Shown piece after piece: positions 56,316 to 64,000 of a stretch of DNA of 64,000 nucleotides. The DNA is taken from the NCBI GenBank assembly GCA_003574895.1, contig PJFB01000007.1, positions 165,720 through 229,719 on the forward strand. The letters are read 5' to 3'. Under the pieces are notes generated by a model. It searched no databases. It saw nothing but the letters and a program-made list of their open reading frames with translations, and was not told the origin of the DNA. The DNA is from Geobacter sp. (lineage in GTDB: Bacteria; Desulfobacterota; Desulfuromonadia; Geobacterales; Pseudopelobacteraceae). Within the stretch, counting starts at the first letter, position 1, and each line of letters begins with the position of its first letter. A program made the translations under genes and the position numbers.

Positions 56316-56819
56316 CTATCTTAGAAAAGTTGACTCGACAAAATCGGTAACGCCTTTTATATCATTCAAATCAAGAACCGGTACATCCAAATTGAGGCCT
56401 TCGTCGCTTGCCACGGCAACAAGCATGGGATCGTGATGTTCGCCGCGGCAAAGAAGTGTCGGACTGCGCTCTTGTCTATGGACCTCGATCTTGGGCAGAG
56501 AGCTCATCTTGAAGCCTTCGGTAAGCACGATATCAACATCCGGAAAATACGCGGCAATCAGTTCTTCTAGCGGTGGTGACAGCTCGTGTTTTTTTACCAG
56601 GGCTAGTTTTTCCGGAGACGTGATCAGCATGGTGTCTGCTCCAGCCGCAGTAAGCCGGTAAGAATCTTTGCCGGGGTGATCTATGTCAAACCGATGAGCA
56701 TCATGTTTAATAACCCCTACCTTATATCCCCGATTTTTTAATTCCCTTATAACCTGCTCCAACAGCGTTGTTTTCCCCGTATTGGATTTTGCGACAAATG
56801 CAACCGCCTTAACGTACAT
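56316..56819 (-). CDS. mobB: Molybdopterin-guanine dinucleotide biosynthesis adaptor MobB
   Basis: A 167-residue GTP-binding P-loop protein that assists MobA in attaching GMP to molybdopterin. Walker A is FVAKSNTGKTTLLEQVI, with the family's VGVIKHDAHRFDIDHPGKDS block (HD-H-D-GKD) and VDIVLTEGFK. GGAGAG precedes the ATG. It lies convergent to clpV with only 7 nt between stops. The molybdenum cofactor theme links it to moaA 34 kb away. Confidence 0.92.
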   Translation of the reverse strand: MYVKAVAFVAKSNTGKTTLLEQVIRELKNRGYKVGVIKHDAHRFDIDHPGKDSYRLTAAGADTMLITSPEKLALVKKHELSPPLEELIAAYFPDVDIVLTEGFKMSSLPKIEVHRQERSPTLLCRGEHHDPMLVAVASDEGLNLDVPVLDLNDIKGVTDFVESTFLR

Positions 56820-56909
56820 AACGAACTCTCCGCAAGCTTATTTGATTATATATGTAATTTTGAATGTAATCCAAAGGAACGCCATACGCAAAGGAAAAGC
56901 TGCATTATT

Positions 56910-56924
56910 TTGATCTTGGTCATG
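56910..56924. promoter_or_regulatory. Weak FNR/HcpR-like dyad upstream of the YgbA gene
   Basis: TTGA (56910-56913), six bases, then TCAT (56920-56923) partly fits the TTGAN6TCAA pattern of the CRP/FNR family. One base off consensus and no clear promoter next to it, so only suggestive. Confidence 0.25.
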
Positions 56925-56949
56925 TAATATCTCATGTGTTGGAGGCATG

Positions 56950-57303
56950 ATGGCACTCATGGAAACACTTACGAAACAGCAAAAAATGGATATCAGGCTG
57001 ATTGGGAAGTTCGTAGAAGTATACTGCGCCGGCAAGCATGGCACAAGCCCGCGTTCCATCTTCAAGCTGCCGGCCATGCCAAGTGGGCGCCGGTTATGTC
57101 CCGAATGCATGGCCTTTATGGAGTATGCCGTGGACAAGCGGATAAAATGCCCCCTGGAGGCGGAGAAACCAAGCTGCAAAAAATGCCGCGTCCACTGCTA
57201 CGCTCAAATGCAGCGGGAAAAGGTGCGGGAAATCATGGCCTACTCGGGCAGGCGGCTGATGCTGCGGGGCAGGTTGGACTATGTCTGGCATTATTTCTTC
57301 TGA
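56950..57303 (+). CDS. ygbA: YgbA-like 'nitrous oxide-stimulated promoter' family protein
   Basis: A protein of about 117 residues with four conserved Cys (CPECMAFMEYAVDKRIKCP, then CKKCRVHCY) and a C-terminal VREIMAYSGRRLMLRGRLDY block, typical of the YgbA_NO family. Enterobacterial ygbA is in the NsrR regulon and is needed for recovery from nitric oxide. The Cys set may hold a metal or Fe-S cluster. ATG 56950 gives a better spacing to GGAGG than 56947; 56959 is also possible. Confidence 0.85.
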   Translation: MALMETLTKQQKMDIRLIGKFVEVYCAGKHGTSPRSIFKLPAMPSGRRLCPECMAFMEYAVDKRIKCPLEAEKPSCKKCRVHCYAQMQREKVREIMAYSGRRLMLRGRLDYVWHYFF

Positions 57304-57411
57304 TCCGCAACTCCCCTTGACTACAGGGAAGGCAGGGGAGGGGTTACGACACCGGAACCGATCGAGATCCGAGAAAAACATCGCAAAAACAAATACACAA
57401 AGGAGTACATC

Positions 57412-58158
57412 ATGCTGAGAAACATCGTAAAAATAGACCAGGAAAAATGTGACGGCTGCGGATTGTGCGTACCCTCCTGCGCCGAGGGGGCCATCAAGAT
57501 CATCAACGGCAAGGCAGTGCTGGCGGCGGACAACCTGTGTGACGGCCTGGGTGCATGCCTGGGAGAGTGCCCTCGGGACGCCATAACTATCGAGCAACGG
57601 GAAGCCGACGTCTTTGATGAGGCAGCCGTTGAAAAGCATATGGCGGAACAGGCAAAACCAGCGCCTACCCACAACCATGCGGTCCCCGGCCATCACCATC
57701 ACGCCGGTGGCGGCTGTCCCGGTTCCCGCGCCATGAGCTTTGCCCGGCCGCAAGCGCAAACCCAGAGCGAATCAGCCCCTGCCAGCCGCCAGAGCCAACT
57801 TGGGCAGTGGCCGGTACAGCTGCACCTGGTATCCACAACCGCACCCTACTTTCAGGGCGCCGACCTGCTGATCACCGCAGACTGCGTGCCTGTGGCCTAT
57901 GCCGGCTACCACGAGGATTTCCTCAAGGGACGGGCGGTCGTGATGGGCTGTCCCAAGCTGGACGATAATCAGTTCTATCTGCAGAAATTGACCGAGCTGT
58001 TCTCAAAATCGGACGTTAAAAGCATCACGGTGCTGAAGATGGAGGTGCCCTGCTGCGGCGGCATTGCCATGGCGGCCCGCCAGGCCCTTGCAGCCAGCGG
58101 CAAGGAGATTCCTTACCGGGAGGTCACTATCGGCATTCACGGGGAGATCAAAGGGTAA
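57412..58158 (+). CDS. 2[4Fe-4S] ferredoxin-domain protein with extra C-terminal domain
   Basis: A 248-residue cytoplasmic iron-sulfur protein. Two cluster motifs lie in the first 65 residues: CDGCGLCVPSC and CDGLGACLGEC, the second with an unusual GLGA insertion style. A His-rich linker follows (HNHAVPGHHHHAGGG, about 92-106), then a roughly 115-residue domain with LITADCVPVAYAGYHEDF, VVMGCPKLDD and VPCCGGIAMAA, whose Cys residues may bind another cofactor. Such proteins occur in anaerobes beside stress and redox genes. ACAAAGGAG precedes the ATG. The 109-bp gap upstream has no gene. Confidence 0.85.
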   Translation: MLRNIVKIDQEKCDGCGLCVPSCAEGAIKIINGKAVLAADNLCDGLGACLGECPRDAITIEQREADVFDEAAVEKHMAEQAKPAPTHNHAVPGHHHHAGGGCPGSRAMSFARPQAQTQSESAPASRQSQLGQWPVQLHLVSTTAPYFQGADLLITADCVPVAYAGYHEDFLKGRAVVMGCPKLDDNQFYLQKLTELFSKSDVKSITVLKMEVPCCGGIAMAARQALAASGKEIPYREVTIGIHGEIKG

Positions 58159-58310
58159 CTTCATCTGATTACACTTTCAAATCAAAGATGAGTTCGGATT
58201 CGGCAAGGATTGAGACGACAAAGCACACGAATCAGTGTGTTGAGGAGCCAAAGAAGAGCCGGACAAGACAGTGCTTTGACTTGGAACGGAAACATACATA
58301 ACCGGATTCA

Positions 58311-58354
58311 AAATTCCCCTGTTCAAAGCAATTGCAACAGGGGAATTTTTTTTG
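58311..58354 (+). terminator. Rho-independent terminator
   Basis: AAATTCCCCTGTT pairs with AACAGGGGAATTT around a 12-nt loop, followed by a run of T. It lies 150 nt after the iron-sulfur gene and 76 nt before the cytochrome gene, so it may end the former or attenuate the latter. Confidence 0.85.
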
Positions 58355-58429
58355 TATAGGTCGTTTTGTATATAGCGTTTTATAATTAGATAATATAAAC
58401 TTGTTTAAATTTTTCAGGAGGATACCAAC

Positions 58430-59398
58430 ATGGGCCGGATGCACCTGGATTTGATAGTACGGTTAACCTTTGCAATAATTGTATTGGTATCGATTTCAAT
58501 CTTTTCAGGATGCGGTGAACAAACATCGACGACGCAGGGAGATACATCAGGCAGTACAACTGGCACCGTAAAAGAAGTCGATGGATTACCAGCCCGGGGA
58601 ATACAAACGGTCACAACCCCGCCGGCCAAAGCGGTGTTCGGAATGATCTACATCGACGCTACGACCAATCGTGAATACATCTATGACGGCTCCCAGTGGG
58701 TACCTCACGACACATCGGTTGACGACTACTACAAGACAACATCTGCGAAGACATCTGCCAACAAGTCCGTTGTGCTGCCTGCCGCTGGCGCTTGCACCTT
58801 ACCTGACTGCAATCCGGACGGCGCTCATCTGAAGCATGTCGGAACCAACTATGCCAATATCGGATGCACAAGCTGCCACGTACCGGTTATGGTCAACAGC
58901 AACTTCGATCATTTCTCCTGGTTTGCCCAGGATGGGCCCGCCGTCATCAAACCTTCGCCGACCAACCCAAATCCACCCCTGCCATCCTTTGACGCCATAA
59001 CTAATACTTGCTCCAACATAGCGTGTCACAGCGTTTCTGCAGGCACGTTCAGCTACTATTTCCCCGGTGGCGACGGAGAGCCGGTTCTCAACGCGATCAA
59101 CTACGGCTCCAATGCAACCGGCAATATTACGCCATCCTGGTACACGCTTATCGTCGGCGATGCCTGTGCAACTTGCCACCCCAACCCTCCCGCCAATGGC
59201 TCTAACGGTTCCAACGTGTGGCATAGCGGCTTCCATGCCGGAGGCAGCACGGCCGCATCGAATCAATGCCAGTTCTGTCACCCCGATGCGTACGGTTCGA
59301 ACGGCAAAGGCACTTCGATCACCAACCCGTTAATGCACGGCGATGGTGTTGTTCAGGTACAGGCCAGGTTCAGCTCCCGCTGTTTCGGTTGCCACTGA
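58430..59398 (+). CDS. Multihaem c-type cytochrome lipoprotein
   Basis: A 322-residue exported lipoprotein (signal ending IFSGC, Cys28). Four canonical haem motifs are visible: CTSCH (about 146), CATCH (about 246), CQFCH (about 280) and CFGCH at the very C-terminus (318-322). A CSNIACH (about 194) is a CX4CH variant of the CxxxxCH cytochrome group common in Geobacter. A low-complexity Thr/Ser region follows the lipid anchor. Probably an outer-membrane or periplasmic electron carrier. AGGAGG precedes the ATG; the leader carries a terminator (58311-58354). Confidence 0.88.
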   Translation: MGRMHLDLIVRLTFAIIVLVSISIFSGCGEQTSTTQGDTSGSTTGTVKEVDGLPARGIQTVTTPPAKAVFGMIYIDATTNREYIYDGSQWVPHDTSVDDYYKTTSAKTSANKSVVLPAAGACTLPDCNPDGAHLKHVGTNYANIGCTSCHVPVMVNSNFDHFSWFAQDGPAVIKPSPTNPNPPLPSFDAITNTCSNIACHSVSAGTFSYYFPGGDGEPVLNAINYGSNATGNITPSWYTLIVGDACATCHPNPPANGSNGSNVWHSGFHAGGSTAASNQCQFCHPDAYGSNGKGTSITNPLMHGDGVVQVQARFSSRCFGCH

Positions 59399-59468
59399 TT
59401 TTTGTTGTTGGTTTTTCTGCATCAAGCTGCGGAAGACAGCCAAGAGGTGTTTAGCAGACTGCCGGGAA

Positions 59469-59777
59469 TCATTCGGCGGGGTCGTTGCAAATAAAGCGCC
59501 GGCAGATGTCCGGGCGCCTCTCGTAGATGCTGCATTTGCCGTCAACCAGGAATTCGCAGTTATAGTCGATCACCAGGCGCGGACGGCCAATCATTGAAAA
59601 GTGCAGCCGTTTGGCCCCCAGGCTATGGAGCCTCTCCAACTCCTCCATGGAGAGTTCCACATCGGAAAAAGAGCGGCAGCAGGCGCCGTCACAGGCGAGG
59701 CAACGCTCGCCGCCATCCATGCAGTGGTCCAGCAGGGTGCCGCGTATATTCGCCGAGCAGTTGCCGGGTACTGTCAT
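59469..59777 (-). CDS. YkgJ-family cysteine-cluster protein
   Basis: A 102-residue protein with the CxxCxxxCC-type cluster (RCLACDGACCRSF) near residue 25 and a C-terminal set (YNCEFLVDGKCSIYERRPDI followed by CRRFIC), as in YkgJ/Fe-S zinc-oxidoreductase-like proteins thought to bind an Fe-S cluster or zinc. ATG 59777 has GGGAGG five bases upstream; longer in-frame starts lack family character. Convergent with the cytochrome gene. Confidence 0.85.
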   Translation of the reverse strand: MTVPGNCSANIRGTLLDHCMDGGERCLACDGACCRSFSDVELSMEELERLHSLGAKRLHFSMIGRPRLVIDYNCEFLVDGKCSIYERRPDICRRFICNDPAE

Positions 59778-59826
59778 TGTTGCCTCCCATATCGGGTAAC
59801 CAGTGGTTGGGTTGATGCAGGGTTTT

Positions 59827-61104
59827 TCAGTGTGTTTCCTGAGTGAACCCCTGCCGCCAGTTGTAGGCGGCCAACTGTGCCGCCAGTAATTGGGAACGCG
59901 GGATATTCGTTTTTTCCACCAGCTCATGGAGTTCGCCAAAGTTGGATTGTTCCAGGGTTTCCGCCAGCGACAGCAGAAGTCCCAGTTCCCCACTGCGGTC
60001 GAGCAGGGCAGAGACTATCTCGTCGCTGGGGTGCAATTCCTTGACGATCTCTTCAATGGATGTTTCGAAAAGGATATCCATGAGTGACAGGATGCCGGTC
60101 ATAAAGGCCGCTTCAACCTTGTCGCTGCCGGCGGCAAGACCATGCTGCTCCATGATCAGGCATTCCATCAGGCGTCCCCGGACGGCAGCCATCTCCAGCA
60201 GGGGGCTGTTGATTCCCCGGCAATCCGAACTGGCAAAGATAGCCAGTTGGACCCAATGGCGCAGCTTGCTGATCCCCAGGATCATGATGGCGTGACGCAG
60301 GCTTCTTATCTTTTCCCTCAGCCCCAGGTGTACCGAATTCACCAACTTCAACAGATTGTAGGAAAGTTCCGGGGTCTCCCGGAAGACATCCTCAACCTCG
60401 TCCAACCTTTTGTCATCCCACAGGTAGGCCAAAAGCCGCAGCATGGCAATGGCCGAAGGCTTGATCCCCTTCCGCTGGAGCACGACCGGCCTTTCGAAAA
60501 AATAGCCCTGGAACAGGTCAAAACCCAGTTCCATGCAATCCTGGAACTGCTCCACGGTTTCCACGCGCTCCGCCAGGATCTTTAACGGGAACCGGCGCAA
60601 CCCGGCAACGATGTCCGGCAACAACTCCGGAGGTGTCTCCAGGATATCGATCTTGACAATATCCACGTTCGGATAAAGTTCGTCATGCACCGGGGCGTAG
60701 ACATGATCGTCAAGGGCAATGCGATACCCCCTGAGCCTGAGGTCCCGGCACCGCTCGATGACCGCCTCGGTCAGGTTCACCGTTTCCAAGAGTTCCAGGA
60801 TGGCCTGCTCGCAGGGCAAAATCTCGATAAGGTCGGTCATCAGCACATCCATGGTGACATTGATAAACCCGGCCTTGTCCCCCAACACCTCACGAAAGCC
60901 GAACCCGGACAGGGCGCTGGTGATGACGCTCGTACAGGCATGGTTCTGGCTGTCGTATTCACTCATGTTCTTTTCCGACGAACGGAACAACAGTTCAAAA
61001 CCTATGATCTCCTGTTGGCAATCAAAGATCGGCTGCCTGCCCAAAAAGAACGTGTCCTGTAAGCTGGTTGTGTCACTCATGGCGGTTGAAAGGAATCTTT
61101 CCAT
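59827..61104 (-). CDS. EAL-HDOD (YuxH-type) signalling protein
   Basis: A 425-residue cytoplasmic protein. The N-terminal EAL-like domain (FFLGRQPIFDCQQEIIGFEL through ALDDHVYAP and KILAERVETVEQFQDCMELG) has FELLFR in place of the catalytic EALLR, and its last motif is QGYFF, so c-di-GMP hydrolysis is doubtful. A C-terminal HDOD domain (about 215-400) follows with SYNLLKLVNSVHLGLREKIR. Such proteins are regulatory scaffolds in Geobacter and relatives. ATG 61080 is an equally likely start; neither has a strong ribosome site. Confidence 0.88.
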   Translation of the reverse strand: MERFLSTAMSDTTSLQDTFFLGRQPIFDCQQEIIGFELLFRSSEKNMSEYDSQNHACTSVITSALSGFGFREVLGDKAGFINVTMDVLMTDLIEILPCEQAILELLETVNLTEAVIERCRDLRLRGYRIALDDHVYAPVHDELYPNVDIVKIDILETPPELLPDIVAGLRRFPLKILAERVETVEQFQDCMELGFDLFQGYFFERPVVLQRKGIKPSAIAMLRLLAYLWDDKRLDEVEDVFRETPELSYNLLKLVNSVHLGLREKIRSLRHAIMILGISKLRHWVQLAIFASSDCRGINSPLLEMAAVRGRLMECLIMEQHGLAAGSDKVEAAFMTGILSLMDILFETSIEEIVKELHPSDEIVSALLDRSGELGLLLSLAETLEQSNFGELHELVEKTNIPRSQLLAAQLAAYNWRQGFTQETH

Positions 61105-61269
61105 GGATTTGCCGACTTCGGAAAAACTTTGTACCGATAAACTATAACACGTGTAACCGGCAACCCAAAACAAACTTTGCGCCAAAATCCAGAAACTGCG
61201 CCGGCAGTATCCCAAACGGCACTGCCGCGTCACTTGCCGAAAGGCCCTTCCCTATGCTACAAAGGAACC

Positions 61270-63240
61270 ATGCTCCAGCTAATAAACCTGTCCAAAGACT
61301 TCGCAGGCACACCTCTATTCACCAACATTTCCTGGCACCTGAAAAAAGGGGAGCGGGTAGCACTGGTCGGTGAGAACGGCGCCGGCAAATCCACACTGAT
61401 GAAGATTATCGCCGGATTGGCAGAGTCCTCCGATGGCGAGATCCAGTTTGCCCGCGGAGCCCGAGCCGCCTACCTTCCCCAGGATGGCATCGTCACCTCC
61501 GGCTGCCTGTTATTCCATGAGGCACGTTCCGCTTTCGGTGAACTGTTGGCCATGGAGGAGGAACTGCATTGCTTGGGCCAGGAATTGGAGCACTTGCCCC
61601 ACGATGCTCCTGAACACGAACAGATGCTGCATCGCTATGGCGAGTTGCAGGAGCAGTTCCGGCATCGGGGCGGTTACACCATGGAGTCCGAAATCGGCAC
61701 CGTGCTGAAGGGCCTCGGCTTTTCCCAGGACGACTGGTATCGGGATTGCGGGGAATTCTCCGGCGGCTGGCAGATGCGCATTGCCCTGGCGCGGCTGCTT
61801 CTGCAGCGTCCCGATGTGCTGCTGCTGGATGAGCCAACCAACCACCTGGACATCGAGGCCCGCAACTGGCTGGAGGAGTATCTCTGCTCCTATCCCGGTT
61901 CGGTGATCCTGGTCTCTCACGACCGCTTTTTCATGGACCAGGTCTGCAGCCGCATTGCCGAGGTCTGGAACCATGTCATTTCAGATTACCATTGCAGTTA
62001 TTCGCGTTATCTCGTGCAACGTGAAGAGCGCGTTTCAGCCCTGCGGGAAGCCAAGCGCATCCAGGATGAAGAGGTGGAGAAGACCGAGGATTTCATCCGC
62101 CGCTTCCGCTACCAGGCTAACAAGGCCTCGCTGGTCCAATCGCGCATCAAGCAGCTTGAGAAGGTTGAACGTATTATCATTCCCCCGGAACGGAAACGCA
62201 TTCGTTTCAGCTTTCCGGATGCCCCCAAGAGCGGCAAGACCGTGATGGAATTGAAGGGGCTGACAAAAGCCTACGACAGCCACACCGTGCTGGACAGGAT
62301 TGACTTCGTGGCTGAAAAGGGGGAGCGCATCGCCCTGGTCGGCCACAACGGTGCCGGGAAATCAACGCTGATGTCCGTGCTGGCCGGCTCCACCTTCCAG
62401 GCCGGCGAACGGATAGTCGGCCACAATGTGGTCATGGACTACTTTGCACAGGATCAGGCCAATGTGCTGGATGCCGGCCGCAGCGCCTGGGACGAGCTCT
62501 ACGCCGACGCACCGTATGACATGGTGCCCAAGTTGCGGGATATCCTGGGCGCTTTCCTCTTTTCGGGCGACGACATCCACAAGAAGGTGGGGGTGCTGTC
62601 CGGCGGAGAGCGCAACCGGCTGGCCCTGGCCAAGATGCTGCTGCGCCCCTCCAACCTGCTGCTGATGGACGAGCCGACCAACCACCTGGACCTGTTCAGC
62701 AAAGAGGTGCTGCTGGATGCGCTTAAATCCTTTGACGGCACGGTGGTGTTCGTCTCCCATGACCGTTATTTCGTCAATGGCCTGGCAACGCGCATTGTGG
62801 AGGTGGAAGGGGGGCGGCTGGAAAATTATTACGGCGATTACGAATATTATCTGGAGAAGAAGGCACAGGTTTCCGCAGAGACACCGCTTGCGGGTGCCCA
62901 GCGATCCCAAGGCCAAACCGGCCGGGGACAAGACACGCCCCTGCGAGACACGGATTCCGCACCTGCCCCGTTACCGCCTGTAAACAAGGAAGACCGCCTG
63001 CGCGACCGCGAGGAGCAAAAGCGTATCAAGCGCGAGGAACAGGCTCGCCAGAAAAAGATGGGTGAGGTCGAGACCGAGATCAGCCGCACCGAAAAGGAGA
63101 TCGCCCGCCTGGAGGATGAGATGAACTCGCCCGGCTTTTTTGACGACCCGCAACGGGGCGCCGAGGGGGGCGAACAACACGCGGCGCTCAACGAAAGGCT
63201 GGAGAAGCTGTATGAAGAATGGGAGGGATTATCCGGATAA
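61270..63240 (+). CDS. ABC-F family ATPase (Uup/YheS-like)
   Basis: A 656-residue soluble protein with two ABC domains and no membrane segment. The Walker A motifs are VGENGAGKSTLMKIIAG and VGHNGAGKSTLM, the signatures FSGGWQMRIALA and LSGGERNRLALA, and the Walker B motifs LLLDEPTNHLDI and LLMDEPTNHLDL. A basic P-site-tRNA interaction linker (about 235-305) separates the domains, and a C-terminal coiled coil with EISRTEKEIARLEDEM ends the protein. ABC-F proteins act on stalled ribosomes; the exact subfamily is uncertain. ATG 61270 follows AAAGGA closely. Confidence 0.93.
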   Translation: MLQLINLSKDFAGTPLFTNISWHLKKGERVALVGENGAGKSTLMKIIAGLAESSDGEIQFARGARAAYLPQDGIVTSGCLLFHEARSAFGELLAMEEELHCLGQELEHLPHDAPEHEQMLHRYGELQEQFRHRGGYTMESEIGTVLKGLGFSQDDWYRDCGEFSGGWQMRIALARLLLQRPDVLLLDEPTNHLDIEARNWLEEYLCSYPGSVILVSHDRFFMDQVCSRIAEVWNHVISDYHCSYSRYLVQREERVSALREAKRIQDEEVEKTEDFIRRFRYQANKASLVQSRIKQLEKVERIIIPPERKRIRFSFPDAPKSGKTVMELKGLTKAYDSHTVLDRIDFVAEKGERIALVGHNGAGKSTLMSVLAGSTFQAGERIVGHNVVMDYFAQDQANVLDAGRSAWDELYADAPYDMVPKLRDILGAFLFSGDDIHKKVGVLSGGERNRLALAKMLLRPSNLLLMDEPTNHLDLFSKEVLLDALKSFDGTVVFVSHDRYFVNGLATRIVEVEGGRLENYYGDYEYYLEKKAQVSAETPLAGAQRSQGQTGRGQDTPLRDTDSAPAPLPPVNKEDRLRDREEQKRIKREEQARQKKMGEVETEISRTEKEIARLEDEMNSPGFFDDPQRGAEGGEQHAALNERLEKLYEEWEGLSG

Positions 63241-63400
63241 CTTCACGCAACCACTGGATTCAATCCATGCAATCAACTCCTTGTCGCAAAGACGAACCGT
63301 TTTCCCGGCAAATCTGATCACGCCTTGGTAACAGTAAAAATCCCCATCATCCGGCCCTTCGGGGCACCTTGCCCCATCTGTAAATCTTCAAACTCCACCA
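63229..63400 (-). pseudogene. Possible small frameshifted gene convergent with the ABC-F gene
   Basis: On the minus strand a frame reads CPEGPDDGDFYCYQGVIRFA, then GKTVRLCDKELIAWIESSGC and ends VKLSG at TAA 63231-63229, overlapping the ABC-F end inside the palindrome TTATCCGGATAA. It has no ATG; a start-like segment (VVEFEDLQMGQGAPKG) lies upstream in another frame. It may be a small gene with one indel. Function unknown. Confidence 0.3.
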
Positions 63401-63637
63401 CAAGATACCTTCGCAAAATGAATAGGTTGGCCACTTAGCCGGTATGATTACATTTTTTTATTTAGTTTGATTCTATTAAATTTATCTGATTTAATGCGCC
63501 CGTTTGTCTGGTCCTTTCTGGCGATACTATATGCAAAGAGTGCTTCAGTTCTACTGTTAGTATCCACGCATAACAATCCTCGCTAACCCCTGGAATCACA
63601 AACAAAAAACCGCCACATACGTGCGACACGGGCCGGT

Positions 63638-63661
63638 TGTGCTTCTCTGCAACCGGCTGAT
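63638..63661. other. Hairpin in the leader region of the last gene
   Basis: CCGGTTG and CAACCGG form a perfect 7-bp stem around a 10-nt loop, about 140 nt before the next start codon. It does not match a riboswitch class that I recognise. The remainder of 63400-63799 holds no gene that I can support. Confidence 0.4.
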
Positions 63662-63799
63662 GGCGTGCCAAGTATCGCTTGTGCCACGTTTGAAGGAGTT
63701 CAAATATCGCGGGATATTGCCACAACCGGAAGGAGGTGAACAAAACTGGCCGCATCTCGCACTGTCGCAACAAACACAAACTTAAAAAGGAGTATATAC

Positions 63800-64000
63800 A
63801 TGCAGTCCATTAGCAAATGGATTTCGTTCACATTCATGCTCACCCTCATCCTTTGCCTCAGCGCCGTTACTGCACTTGCTGCCAACGGCACTTTAGCGGG
63901 CAAGGTCACCATTTCCGGCACATCGACAACCATCAAGGGAGCGGCGCTCACCGTGGTCGGTACTCCGGGGGCCTACACGGCCACATCGTCCAACTCGGGG
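63800..64000 (+). CDS. Secreted protein with carboxypeptidase-regulatory-like domain, 5' part only
   Basis: The first 67 codons of a secreted protein cut by the window end. ATG 63800 has AAAGGAG at good spacing. A Sec signal (LTLILCLSAVTALA) is followed by NGTLAGKVTISGTSTTIKGA, ALTVVGTPGAYTA, the start of a carboxypeptidase-regulatory-like/SpaA-type beta sandwich. In Geobacter such domains lead large surface or cytochrome-associated proteins; what follows is not visible. Confidence 0.75.
   Translation, partial: MQSISKWISFTFMLTLILCLSAVTALAANGTLAGKVTISGTSTTIKGAALTVVGTPGAYTATSSNSG

Noticed and set aside
58159..58310. c-di-GMP (GEMM) riboswitch before the cytochrome gene
   Set aside because: The GGCAAACC-type core and tetraloop receptor of GEMM are not visible.
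1..64000. CRISPR array, tRNA or rRNA genes, intact insertion sequences
   Set aside because: No regularly spaced repeats, no tRNA or rRNA signature sequence and no complete transposase were seen.

Overview
The window looks like chromosomal DNA of a Geobacter-type deltaproteobacterium (Desulfuromonadia). The grounds are a GTP-type PEP carboxykinase, a CxxCH-rich lipoprotein cytochrome, small Cys-cluster redox proteins, a Tol-Pal operon with a short TolA, and moderately high GC with dense operons. The genus is an inference; no rRNA is present to confirm it. All functional calls come from reading the translated sequence and recognising families, not from searches.

Layout. Positions 1-1738 (minus): 5' part of pckG, then about 800 bp holding a decayed lipoprotein-like gene. 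2540-10676 (minus): an RND efflux operon (tolC-like, adaptor, DUF2845, RND pump) followed by small redox or metal-associated genes (C_GCAxxG_C_C, DUF302, DUF2892, metallo-beta-lactamase fold). 10858-14734 (minus): tolQ-tolR-tolA-tolB-pal, closed by a clear terminator. 14815-17936 (minus): a nitrilase-family amidase and ftsK. 18233-19114 (plus): two small heat-shock proteins. 19252-20788 (minus): an AbiE-type toxin-antitoxin pair with a perfect inverted repeat at its promoter, next to a REP-like palindrome and a RAYT transposase remnant. 21179-22595 (minus): moaA plus a MOSC protein.

23345-56308 (plus) is a complete type VI secretion system. All 13 core components are visible: tssJ, tssK, tssL, tssM, tagF-tssA fusion, tssB, tssC, hcp, tssE, tssF, a tssG-tssF fusion, vgrG and clpV. 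The cargo is embedded in it: two tandem cassettes of a secreted NTF2-like protein (candidate immunity) and an M15-type zinc peptidase (candidate peptidoglycan-cutting effector), then eagR, a PAAR-Rhs polymorphic toxin, its candidate immunity gene and a run of small AT-rich genes including an Imm63-like protein. The two most unusual points are these. (i) The cluster encodes one free TssF and a second TssF fused to TssG, which matches the TssF2-TssG1 stoichiometry of known baseplate wedges. (ii) Both M15 effectors end in an almost identical 33-residue tail, and both immunity genes begin with an almost identical 72 nt, so each cassette is bracketed by conserved ends.

56316-64000: mobB (minus), a YgbA-like nitrosative-stress protein, a 2[4Fe-4S] protein, a multihaem cytochrome lipoprotein, a YkgJ-type Cys-cluster protein (minus), an EAL-HDOD protein (minus), an ABC-F ATPase, and the first 67 codons of a secreted protein cut off by the window end. 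No tRNA, rRNA, CRISPR array or intact insertion sequence was seen.
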